This document shows, in pieces, positions 1 to 4,840 of a DNA stretch of 8,166 nucleotides (its first letter is position 1; each line of letters begins with the position of its first letter). The DNA comes from an uncultured Synergistales bacterium (lineage in GTDB: Bacteria > Synergistota > Synergistia > Synergistales > Aminobacteriaceae): positions 1-8,166 of the forward strand of contig CAJODX010000041.1 of assembly GCA_905233295.1 (NCBI GenBank), in the 5' to 3' direction. The notes beneath the pieces are model-generated. The model was given only the letters and a program-made list of their open reading frames with translations. It searched no databases and had not been told where the DNA came from. The translations under genes were made by a program, and so were the position numbers.

Positions 1-13
1 ATTTATTTTTCAT
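1..13 (-). CDS. Start of an unidentified leftward gene (first four codons only)
   Basis: Only the first four codons (Met-Lys-Asn-Lys) lie inside the window; the rest runs off the left edge, so the product cannot be named. A gene start is inferred because an AGGAGGTC Shine-Dalgarno box (complement of 18-25) sits at normal distance from the ATG, and a strong minus-strand promoter lies at 46-73. The gene is divergent from the ribbon-helix-helix regulator at 167 and shares an operator-rich intergenic region with it. In mobile elements such a neighbour is often an integrase, a mobilisation gene or a toxin-antitoxin gene, but nothing visible here chooses between them. Confidence 0.5.
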
Positions 14-28
14 TTTAGACCTCCTATT

Positions 29-67
29 TTATAAAATTATGTTATATTTTATCACATAATTTTATAA
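29..67. repeat. 14-bp perfect inverted repeat, candidate operator
   Basis: The arms TTATAAAATTATGT (29-42) and ACATAATTTTATAA (54-67) are exact reverse complements separated by 11 bp. The spacer carries the -10 box of the leftward promoter. The right arm fills the gap between -10 and -35, and the left arm covers the expected start of transcription. This is the layout expected of a repressor site. The nearest candidate binders are the ribbon-helix-helix protein encoded at 167 and the XRE protein encoded at 661. The arms are AT-rich and no terminator is needed here, so an operator is preferred over a terminator. Confidence 0.6.
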
Positions 68-73
68 TGTCAA
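46..73 (-). promoter_or_regulatory. Strong extended -10 promoter for the leftward gene
   Basis: Read on the minus strand, a perfect -35 box TTGACA (complement of 68-73) is followed after 16 bp by TAAAAT (complement of 46-51). TAAAAT is directly preceded by TGA, giving an extended -10. Transcription would begin near position 39 and run left into the gene starting at 13. The -10 lies within the spacer of a 14-bp inverted repeat (29-67), so a bound repressor would block RNA polymerase. Confidence 0.7.
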
Positions 74-88
74 ATTCATTATGTTTTT

Positions 89-108
89 ATCATGTTATAA
101 AACATGAT
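89..108. repeat. 8-bp perfect inverted repeat, second candidate operator
   Basis: Arms ATCATGTT (89-96) and AACATGAT (101-108) flank ATAA. The motif shares TTATG/CATAA and ATCA-type half-site words with the larger inverted repeat at 29-67. A smaller ATAATG/CATTAT pair (64-69 and 77-82) lies between them. The cluster of related palindromes in the divergent region suggests repeated binding of one dimeric repressor, probably autoregulatory for the gene at 167. No clear promoter for that gene could be assigned. Confidence 0.45.
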
Positions 109-166
109 TTTATTAACATATCATTTCTCACTGTCAAAACCTAAAATAGAATTGAGGTGAAAGACT

Positions 167-367
167 GTGAAAGAAAACTTGACTATTAAAATTCCTAAAA
201 AATCTCACTTGAAGGGCGAAGACGGTTACAAAATCTTCTCTGTTCGTATCAGGAATGAAACCGCTAACGCCCTTGAGGAGTTATCAGTTAAGAGCAACCG
301 CTCACGAAATGAACTCATAGGAATAATTTTAGAGTATGCCGTTAATCATACCGACATTACCGACTAA
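167..367 (+). CDS. Ribbon-helix-helix (Arc/CopG-like) DNA-binding regulator
   Basis: This 66-residue protein has the fold pattern of the MetJ/Arc/CopG family. A short basic strand (KIFSVRIRNE, residues 22-31) would enter the DNA major groove as a dimer. It is followed by helix A (about 32-44) and, after the RSRN turn, helix B (about 46-61). The first 20 residues form a lysine-rich extension outside the core. The start is GTG, chosen because GAGGTGA at 154-160 lies 6 bp upstream and no ATG fits. The family typically represses promoters next to its own gene, and the divergent region to its left contains several palindromes, so autoregulation and repression of the leftward gene are likely (inference). 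It could also be a plasmid- or ICE-type control or antitoxin protein; no toxin partner is visible. Confidence 0.75.
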   Translation: MKENLTIKIPKKSHLKGEDGYKIFSVRIRNETANALEELSVKSNRSRNELIGIILEYAVNHTDITD

Positions 368-368
368 T

Positions 369-382
369 GGGGCATAAGCCCC
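369..382. terminator. Small GC hairpin between convergent small genes
   Basis: GGGGC and GCCCC pair around an ATAA loop, immediately after the stop of the ribbon-helix-helix gene and just before the stop of the convergent 55-residue gene. Neither side has a convincing run of T, so termination may be weak. Its position in an 18-bp gap between two convergent stop codons makes a shared bidirectional role plausible. Confidence 0.4.
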
Positions 383-385
383 TGC

Positions 386-553
386 TCAGGAGCGAATAAC
401 TCGAAATGTTATATCGGGGTTTATTCCGCTCTCTACCGTCAATTCTTCATCATAGTATTTCTTAGCAATGATTTTCATAGCTTCGTGCGAAGTCGGAGCT
501 TCAATTTCAAATTGCGAGTTAATACATTCTGATACTTCGATTACGTAAATCAT
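386..553 (-). CDS. DpnD/PcfM-like small protein
   Basis: This 55-residue frame begins at an ATG preceded by a consensus AAAGGAGG box (complement of 560-567) and ends in TGA at 386-388. The sequence opens MIYVIEVSEC, then has an acidic strand (FEIEAPTS), an EAMKIIAKKYYDEE helix, and a final DITFRVI strand. This strand-strand-helix-strand layout, with an alanine- and lysine-rich helix and a closing F-x-V, resembles the short DpnD/PcfM-like family found in phages, conjugative plasmids and the DpnI restriction cassette. The role of that family is not established, so none is claimed here. The gene is convergent with the regulator at 167 and divergent from the repressor at 661. It has its own predicted promoter at 582-610. 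Confidence 0.7.
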   Translation of the reverse strand: MIYVIEVSECINSQFEIEAPTSHEAMKIIAKKYYDEELTVESGINPDITFRVIRS

Positions 554-581
554 AAATAGCCTCCTTTCATCGAATAAGGCT

Positions 582-610
582 ATGCTATCACCTGATGAAT
601 AAACTCACAA
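582..610 (-). promoter_or_regulatory. Promoter for the DpnD/PcfM-like gene
   Basis: On the minus strand, TTGTGA (complement of 605-610) lies 17 bp from TAGCAT (complement of 582-587). TAGCAT is preceded by TGA, giving an extended -10. Each hexamer matches consensus at 4 of 6 positions. Transcription would start about 20 bp before the ATG at 553, leaving room for the AAAGGAGG site. Confidence 0.5.
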
Positions 611-616
611 ATTTAC

Positions 617-630
617 ATAAGCAATCTTAT
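617..630. repeat. ATAAG-CAAT-CTTAT inverted repeat, possible XRE operator
   Basis: The five-base arms ATAAG and CTTAT flank CAAT in the divergent control region between the DpnD/PcfM-like gene and the XRE repressor. The site is just upstream of both predicted promoters, at a size and spacing suited to an XRE dimer. A second AT-only inverted repeat (AATAAT/ATTATT, 641-655) overlaps the -10 of the repressor promoter. Operator function is inferred from position only. Confidence 0.3.
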
Positions 631-645
631 TTTTTTATAAAATAA

Positions 646-654
646 TGATATTAT
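646..654 (+). promoter_or_regulatory. Extended -10 for the XRE repressor, apparently leaderless
   Basis: TGATATTAT at 646-654 is an extended -10 (TGn + TATTAT). The usual 6-7 bp distance puts the transcription start at or next to the ATG at 661. No good -35 is seen (CTTATT at the expected place). No Shine-Dalgarno box precedes either candidate ATG, which fits translation of a leaderless mRNA. An alternative -10, TATAAA at 636-641, would give a leader of only about 13 nt, also without a ribosome site. Confidence 0.45.
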
Positions 655-660
655 TATGGC

Positions 661-1077
661 ATGAAGAATAATATTGAAATGAATGAACGAATACGGACAT
701 TAAGAAAAGCCTTGAAGCTGAAACAAGCCGACTTCGGAAAGCAAATCGGACTTACTCAAACGTCCCTGTCAATGATTGAACGGGGAAGTAATACGCTCAC
801 GGATAAGAACATCATGCTTATTTGTAATACGTTTAACGTCAGGGAAGAATGGCTAAGAAACAGCAAAGGGGCTATGTTCAATGACAGCCCTTATATTAAA
901 GAGTTTTGCTCTATTATAAGTAATCTTACCCCTGACAGTCAATTTAGTCTTTTGAAAATCGCTTTGCCACTACAAAAATATAAAAAAAATTTAGTATTCA
1001 TAAAATTTCACAAAGAAAAATTTTTCGATAACTTTACGATTTTTTCTTTCGCGATTCATCTCCAGAGTGTGTCCTGA
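661..1077 (+). CDS. Phage-type XRE (Cro/C1) transcriptional repressor
   Basis: The N-terminal half is a helix-turn-helix of the XRE class. Helix 2 is about residues 22-30 (QADFGKQIG), the recognition helix is about 32-42 (TQTSLSMIERG), and the NVREEWLRNSKGAMF block (59-73) is typical of small repressors from Firmicutes phages and integrative elements. Residues 77-105 resemble the short helical tail of that group. The last ~30 residues are F/K/I-rich, AT-rich and unlike the family, probably read-through past an old stop (see findings). The start is ambiguous: ATG 661 fits a leaderless transcript, while ATG 679 (MNERIRTLRK) matches the usual family start. Neither has a Shine-Dalgarno box. It probably represses its own divergent region. 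It is the last accessory gene before the core block. Confidence 0.8.
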   Translation: MKNNIEMNERIRTLRKALKLKQADFGKQIGLTQTSLSMIERGSNTLTDKNIMLICNTFNVREEWLRNSKGAMFNDSPYIKEFCSIISNLTPDSQFSLLKIALPLQKYKKNLVFIKFHKEKFFDNFTIFSFAIHLQSVS

Positions 1078-1109
1078 AAAGTAAATGCTGTTGCCCTGCC
1101 GAAAAGTAA
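1076..1109. repeat. Short direct repeat GAAAAGTAA at the accessory/core junction
   Basis: GAAAAGTAA occurs at 1076-1084 and 1101-1109, each preceded by a CCTG word (CCTGAAAAGTAA and CCTGCCGAAAAGTAA). The repeat lies just after the repressor stop and before the terminator of the transporter operon, where accessory DNA meets core DNA. It may be a decayed end of a mobile element or chance. Confidence 0.3.
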
Positions 1110-1110
1110 T

Positions 1111-1156
1111 GAAAAAAAACAAAAATAAAAGAACCTCTGAATTTTTTCAGGGATTC
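1111..1156 (-). terminator. Rho-independent terminator of the ABC operon, probably bidirectional
   Basis: Read on the minus strand, GAATCCCTGAA and TTCAGAGGTTC pair over 11 positions (one G-U, one mismatch) around an A4 loop. They are followed by a long T-rich tract, TTTTATTTTTGTTTTTTTTC (complement of 1111-1130). It starts 8 bp after the ATPase stop. On the plus strand the same stem is followed by TTTCACTTTTAATTTTT, so it may also end the transcript of the XRE gene. Confidence 0.85.
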
Positions 1157-1164
1157 TTTCACTT

Positions 1165-1935
1165 TTAATTTTTATAACGCGACAGAAACTGTTTTGTACG
1201 TTCCTCACGGGGATTTTCAAAAAGTTCACGTGGCTCGCCCTGTTCGCATATTCCGCCGCCGTCCATAAATATAACGTGGTCGGCAACGTCTCGCGCAAAT
1301 TCCATTTCGTGAGTTACGATTATCATAGTGTTATTTTTATCTGAAAGCGAACGGATGACTTTCAAGACTTCGCCTGTGAGTTCAGGGTCTAACGCACTCG
1401 TCGGTTCGTCAAAACACAAAATATCAGGTTTCAAAATCAAAGCCCTTGCAATCGCAACTCTTTGCTGCTGACCGCCTGAAAGCTGGTGCGGATAATTATT
1501 CATTCGTTCAGCAAGTCCGACTTTTTTTATGAGTTCGACCGCCTGAGATTTTATATTTTCTTTTTCGGTGTCATAAATTTTTTTCTCTTTCGCAGCCATT
1601 GTCGGAGCAAGCATTACATTTTCAAGAGCCGTGTATTGCGGAAAAAGGTTGAAAGACTGGAACACAAGCCCGAAATGCAGACGTTTTTTTCTTACCTGAC
1701 TCTCTGAACGTGTCAAAGGATCTGCGCTGTCAAATAAAATTTCATTGTTGACCTTTATAACACCTTCATCAGGAGTTTCCAGAAAATTTAAGCACCGCAG
1801 AAGAGTTGTTTTGCCGCTGCCCGATGAGCCTATAATTGAAAGAACCTGACCTTTTTCAAGCGAAAAATTTATGCCTTTCAAGACTTCGGTTTTATCAAAA
1901 GTTTTGCGAATATTTTTTACTTCCAAGATTGCCAT
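1165..1935 (-). CDS. Polar amino acid ABC importer, ATP-binding subunit
   Basis: This 256-residue cytoplasmic ATPase drives uptake through the permease encoded just upstream. All nucleotide-binding motifs are intact: Walker A GSSGSGKTT (36-44), Q-loop Q93, signature LSGGQQQR (152-159), Walker B ILCFDE (172-177), D-loop SALD (180-183) and switch histidine H209 in TMIIVTHEM. Length and motifs match the GlnQ/HisP/TcyC type serving polar amino acids; the substrate cannot be read from this subunit. The ATG follows the permease stop by 6 bp. Its AGGTGAG ribosome site overlaps the last codons and TGA of the permease, so the two are translationally linked. It is the last gene of the operon, followed by a terminator. 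A Lys/Glu-rich stretch at about 114-130 is a mild length variation, not a defect. Confidence 0.95.
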   Translation of the reverse strand: MAILEVKNIRKTFDKTEVLKGINFSLEKGQVLSIIGSSGSGKTTLLRCLNFLETPDEGVIKVNNEILFDSADPLTRSESQVRKKRLHFGLVFQSFNLFPQYTALENVMLAPTMAAKEKKIYDTEKENIKSQAVELIKKVGLAERMNNYPHQLSGGQQQRVAIARALILKPDILCFDEPTSALDPELTGEVLKVIRSLSDKNNTMIIVTHEMEFARDVADHVIFMDGGGICEQGEPRELFENPREERTKQFLSRYKN

Positions 1936-1941
1936 TTTTTC

Positions 1942-2628
1942 TCACCTGAAATATTCCATTTTTCTTTCAAGTTTCGTGAGCATAACCGTAACAACTCCGT
2001 TGAAAATTAAATAATAAAACGCAGTGAAGAACAACGGCCAGATAGCTCCCGAAATTCCGTGCGAACCTTTCATAAACGCCTGTCCAGCCCAGATAATTTC
2101 CTGAAGAGCGATTATTCTTGCAAGCGCGGTATCTTTGACAAGAGTTATTATTTCGTTTGAAATCGGCGGAACGATTCTTTTTATCATCTGAAGCAATGTT
2201 ACGTGAAAGAAAATCTGCTTTTTTGTCATTCCGAGAACAAGTCCTGCTTCCTGCTGTCCGACTGGAACGCTCTGAATGCCGCCGCGGTAAATTTCAGAAA
2301 AATAACACGCGTAGTTGATAATGAAAGCTATCGCAGCCGCAAGAAATCTTCCCGACTCGCCGCCTCCCCATATAGGCGTGTGAAGGACAAGACCGGGAAA
2401 ATAATAGACGATTAAAAGCTGAATCATTAACGGTGTGCCGCGTATTATCCATATTATGAACTGTGTTGTTAAGCTTATCGCCTTTATTTTCGAGAGCGAA
2501 CCGAACGCGATGAGAAGTCCGAGCGGAAAAGCTCCGAGCAACGTTATGGAAAATAATTTCAGTGTTTGAAGGAAACCTTGATTTAACGCACCGATGACAA
2601 CCGGCATTTGTTGAAAAATTAAATTCAT
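1942..2628 (-). CDS. Polar amino acid ABC importer, permease subunit
   Basis: This 228-residue inner-membrane protein is of the HisM/GlnP class. It has hydrophobic segments near residues 15-45, 55-78 and 95-112 and in the C-terminal part (about 190-218). RGTPLMIQLLIVYY (63-76) is the signature loop of His/Glu/Gln/Arg/opine permeases. The EAA coupling loop lies at about 112-133 (YRGGIQSVPVGQQEAGLVLG), the part that docks on the ATPase. Only one permease gene is present, so a homodimer is expected. The ATG at 2628 has only a weak TGAG upstream and an in-frame TGA before it, so no longer form exists. It is separated from the binding-protein gene by an attenuator-like hairpin, which suggests lower expression than the binding protein. 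Confidence 0.93.
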   Translation of the reverse strand: MNLIFQQMPVVIGALNQGFLQTLKLFSITLLGAFPLGLLIAFGSLSKIKAISLTTQFIIWIIRGTPLMIQLLIVYYFPGLVLHTPIWGGGESGRFLAAAIAFIINYACYFSEIYRGGIQSVPVGQQEAGLVLGMTKKQIFFHVTLLQMIKRIVPPISNEIITLVKDTALARIIALQEIIWAGQAFMKGSHGISGAIWPLFFTAFYYLIFNGVVTVMLTKLERKMEYFR

Positions 2629-2641
2629 GTTTTTTAATGCT

Positions 2642-2688
2642 CAAAAAAAATTAAGAAGCAGGATTTTTATTTTTGATTTTCCTGCTTC
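2642..2688 (-). terminator. Intra-operon attenuator hairpin after the binding-protein gene
   Basis: On the minus strand, GAAGCAGGA and TCCTGCTTC (9 bp, perfect; 2655-2688) enclose an A-rich loop. They are followed by TTAATTTTTTTT (complement of 2642-2654). The hairpin begins about 10 bp after the binding-protein stop and ends about 13 bp before the permease ATG. Partial termination here would give excess binding protein over membrane parts, a common arrangement in ABC importers. It also uses much of the space where a permease ribosome site would be. Confidence 0.8.
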
Positions 2689-2698
2689 CAAAATCTTT

Positions 2699-3466
2699 TT
2701 ATTTTATTAATGCCGCCTGAATTTTGTAAGTCTCGGCAACTTTCTGAATGCTTCCGTCCTCGTAGCCTTTTGCGAAAAATTCATTGAGTGCCGCCGCCAA
2801 GTCCGAACCTTTGCGGAAGCCCACGCCGTATTCCTCGCTGTTAAGTCCGACGGTGTAAATCAGATTTTCGTAGCCTGTTCCCGGTCCGACCATTGCCGCA
2901 GCCATAAGAGAGTCTATAATCGCGGCGTTTGAACTTCCCGAGGCAACTTCCATCAATGCAGAAGCCTGATCCTGAACTTCAACAACTTTGAAGCCTTTAG
3001 ACTTTGCAACTTCATCACCTGCGCTGCCGTGTTCAACAGCAAAAGTTAAATCTTTGAGGCTGTCAGCTGTTTTATATTTTTCAGCTTTGTCGGCAGGAAC
3101 GACAACTATCTGTGCGTTGTTGCAATACGGCTTTGAACATTCCATCGAAGAAAGAACTTCAGCGGTCAAAGTCATTCCGTTCCATACGCAGTCAATATTT
3201 TTGCCGTTGAGTTCAAGAATTTTGTTGTTCCATTCGATTTCCTGAAACTCGGCTTTAACTCCGAGAGACGCGGCGAAGGCGTTTGCAAGGTCGGCATCAA
3301 AGCCAATCCATTCGCCTTTTTCATTTTTGTAATCCATAGGCTGAAAATCCGTAATGCCTACAACGAGAACACCTTTAGCCTTGACGTATTCGAGGTCGCT
3401 TTCGGCAAAGGCGCATGAACATAACGACATCGCCAGAACGAGAGTTAATGCAAGAATTTTTTTCAT
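2699..3466 (-). CDS. Extracytoplasmic amino acid-binding protein of the ABC importer
   Basis: This 255-residue family-3 solute-binding protein captures an amino acid outside the membrane and delivers it to the permease. A signal peptide (MKKILALTLVLAMSLCSC) leads to either lipid attachment at C18 (LCSC, an imperfect lipobox) or cleavage after A21 (AFA before E22). Family landmarks are VGITDFQPMDY (36-46), GFDADLA (55-61), NGMTLT (96-101), SKPY (111-114) and D185 in IIDS, which normally contacts the ligand amino group. The usual T-x-E-R arginine that binds the ligand carboxylate is valine here (TAEV, V104), and cysteines at 93, 110 and 115 remain in the mature part. The start was moved inward from an earlier in-frame ATG because AGGAGG lies between them (complement of 3479-3484) and the signal peptide begins at 3466; the spacing of 12 bp is long. 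The substrate is unassigned. Confidence 0.93.
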   Translation of the reverse strand: MKKILALTLVLAMSLCSCAFAESDLEYVKAKGVLVVGITDFQPMDYKNEKGEWIGFDADLANAFAASLGVKAEFQEIEWNNKILELNGKNIDCVWNGMTLTAEVLSSMECSKPYCNNAQIVVVPADKAEKYKTADSLKDLTFAVEHGSAGDEVAKSKGFKVVEVQDQASALMEVASGSSNAAIIDSLMAAAMVGPGTGYENLIYTVGLNSEEYGVGFRKGSDLAAALNEFFAKGYEDGSIQKVAETYKIQAALIK

Positions 3467-3507
3467 TGGAAAAATTTTCCTCCTGAAATTCAAAAATTTT
3501 TCAGAAT

Positions 3508-3535
3508 ATTTTATCATTAATTTCAATCCACGCAA
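3508..3535 (-). promoter_or_regulatory. Promoter of the ABC importer operon
   Basis: On the minus strand, TTGCGT (complement of 3530-3535) is followed after 16 bp by TAAAAT (complement of 3508-3513), preceded by TGA as an extended -10. Transcription would start near 3501, about 35 nt before the ATG at 3466. The leader contains the AGGAGG site. No regulator site was recognised. Confidence 0.5.
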
Positions 3536-3546
3536 AAGCGGTAAAC

Positions 3547-3571
3547 GTTAAAAAATAAAAATTTTTTTAAC
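3547..3571 (-). terminator. AT-only inverted repeat at the symporter stop, possible weak terminator
   Basis: GTTAAAAAA and TTTTTTAAC pair over 9 bp around TAAAAAT and overlap the symporter stop codon (3567-3569). The stem is almost entirely A-T and lacks a following T run outside the stem on the minus strand, so termination would be poor. Some read-through from the symporter gene into the ABC operon is possible. Confidence 0.3.
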
Positions 3572-4793
3572 CTAAAATATTTTCGATTTTCTGTTCGGGA
3601 ATATTGTGTTTTTCAGCGTAACCCGTGAGGATTAAAGTTAATGCGCCGTCGCTTGTAACGTTGCAGGCTGTTCCGAATGAATCCTGAAGCGCGAAAATCG
3701 TCAGCATGAGTGCCGTGCCAGCCGCATCAAATCCAAGAACTCCCGTGATTAATCCCAATGAAGCCATTACAGTGCCGCCGGGAACTCCAGGAGCGCCGAT
3801 AGCAAAAACTCCGAGCAGAAGGCAGAATAAAATCATATTGCCGACAGTCGGGTAAACCCCGTAAAGAATTTTTGATACAGCCATGACGAAAAATGTTTCA
3901 GTCATAACAGAGCCGCAAAGATGAATATTCGCGAACAGAGGAATACCGAAATTCACCATGTCATCACGGAGAGTCGGCTTGGATTTTCTTGCGCACTCAA
4001 GAGCAACTGAAAGCGTCGCGGCACTCGACATTGTTCCTATTGCTGTCATATATGCAGGACCGTAATTTTTGATGATATTAAAAGGATTTCGTCCTGAATA
4101 AGCTCCGGCGATTGAATACAGCAGTGCCATCCAGATGTAATGACCTGCTATTACAAGCAAAATTATCATAATGAACACAGGAAACTGTTTTGTGAGCGAA
4201 CCTTCGTAGGCAAGTCCGCAAAATGTCGTTCCGATTAAAAGCGGAAGAACGGGAATTAAAAATTTCGTTACGATGCTTAAAACGATTTTCTGAAATTCTT
4301 CGAGAAGGTTAATGAAATATTTGCTCCTGTTCCACGCCGCAGCAAGACCGACCGTTACCGATAAAAACAGAGCCGACATTACAGGCATAATCTGAGGGAT
4401 TGAAAGAGCAAAGACAACATCGGGCAAAGATTTCAAGCCTTCGACTTCTGAAACGATATTCATAAACGGCAGTATCGAATAGCCAGCCGCAGTAGCTGAA
4501 AATGCCGCACCGATTGAAGAAACGTAAGCGAGAATCAAGGCAAGAATCAGCATTTTTGAAGCGTTGCTCTCAAGCCGCGTTATTGAAGGCGCGACAAAGC
4601 CGATTATAATCAACGGCACACAGAAATTAATAAACTGTCCGGAAATGTAACGAACCGTTACAACGATGTTTAACAATGCAGTGCATAAAGCGGAACCTTC
4701 AATCGAGGTTAAGGCGAGTCCGACAACGATGCCAAGCACCAGTGCCACGATTAACTTGAACGGCAGACTCGAAGTAAAACCTTTTTCACTCAT
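3567..4793 (-). CDS. DAACS-family (glutamate-transporter fold) amino acid symporter, atypical substrate site
   Basis: This 408-residue inner-membrane carrier has about eight hydrophobic segments and two re-entrant hairpins, as in the sodium:dicarboxylate symporter family. HP1 is at MSSAAT (255-260), TM7 at 283-297, HP2 at GAPGVPGG (333-340) and TM8 at 370-385. The fold landmarks hold (PL..NI..G in TM7; D371, T375, N378 and D382 in TM8). The TM7 NMDGT motif reads H291-L-C-G-S, and the TM8 position holding arginine in acidic amino acid carriers is G374. A neutral substrate such as cysteine or serine is therefore more likely than glutamate or a C4-dicarboxylate (inference). Ion coupling may also differ. 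The start was chosen at MSEKG because AGAGGTGA lies 7-8 bp upstream; an earlier in-frame ATG lacks a site. A relic of a cysteine desulfidase gene lies directly upstream. Confidence 0.88.
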   Translation of the reverse strand: MSEKGFTSSLPFKLIVALVLGIVVGLALTSIEGSALCTALLNIVVTVRYISGQFINFCVPLIIIGFVAPSITRLESNASKMLILALILAYVSSIGAAFSATAAGYSILPFMNIVSEVEGLKSLPDVVFALSIPQIMPVMSALFLSVTVGLAAAWNRSKYFINLLEEFQKIVLSIVTKFLIPVLPLLIGTTFCGLAYEGSLTKQFPVFIMIILLVIAGHYIWMALLYSIAGAYSGRNPFNIIKNYGPAYMTAIGTMSSAATLSVALECARKSKPTLRDDMVNFGIPLFANIHLCGSVMTETFFVMAVSKILYGVYPTVGNMILFCLLLGVFAIGAPGVPGGTVMASLGLITGVLGFDAAGTALMLTIFALQDSFGTACNVTSDGALTLILTGYAEKHNIPEQKIENILG

Positions 4794-4822
4794 AAAAAAT
4801 TCACCTCTAAATAATTTTATTG

Positions 4823-4840
4823 CTGTATAGTATATTACAG
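4823..4840 (-). promoter_or_regulatory. Possible symporter promoter within a CTGTA/TACAG repeat
   Basis: On the minus strand, TATACT (complement of 4829-4834) would serve as a -10 box for the symporter, about 35 bp before the ATG. It sits inside an inverted repeat with arms CTGTA (4823-4827) and TACAG (4836-4840). No good -35 was found 16-18 bp upstream, so an activator would be needed or the box is chance. Without it the gene depends on read-through from ileS. Confidence 0.3.

Noticed and set aside
1..166. CRISPR-like repeat array in the AT-rich palindromes
   Set aside because: The palindromes differ in length and sequence and lack regular unique spacers.
1056..1298. Open frame of 80 codons on the minus strand across the terminator
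   Set aside because: It runs through the ATPase end and the terminator stem and has no ribosome site or recognisable sequence.
2294..2644. Open frame of 116 codons on the minus strand overlapping the permease
   Set aside because: It is an out-of-frame shadow of the permease, with Arg/Ser/His-rich composition and no domain.
3467..3535. Longer N terminus of the binding protein (extra 23 residues)
   Set aside because: The extension would place a charged segment before an evident signal peptide and would contain the AGGAGG site itself.
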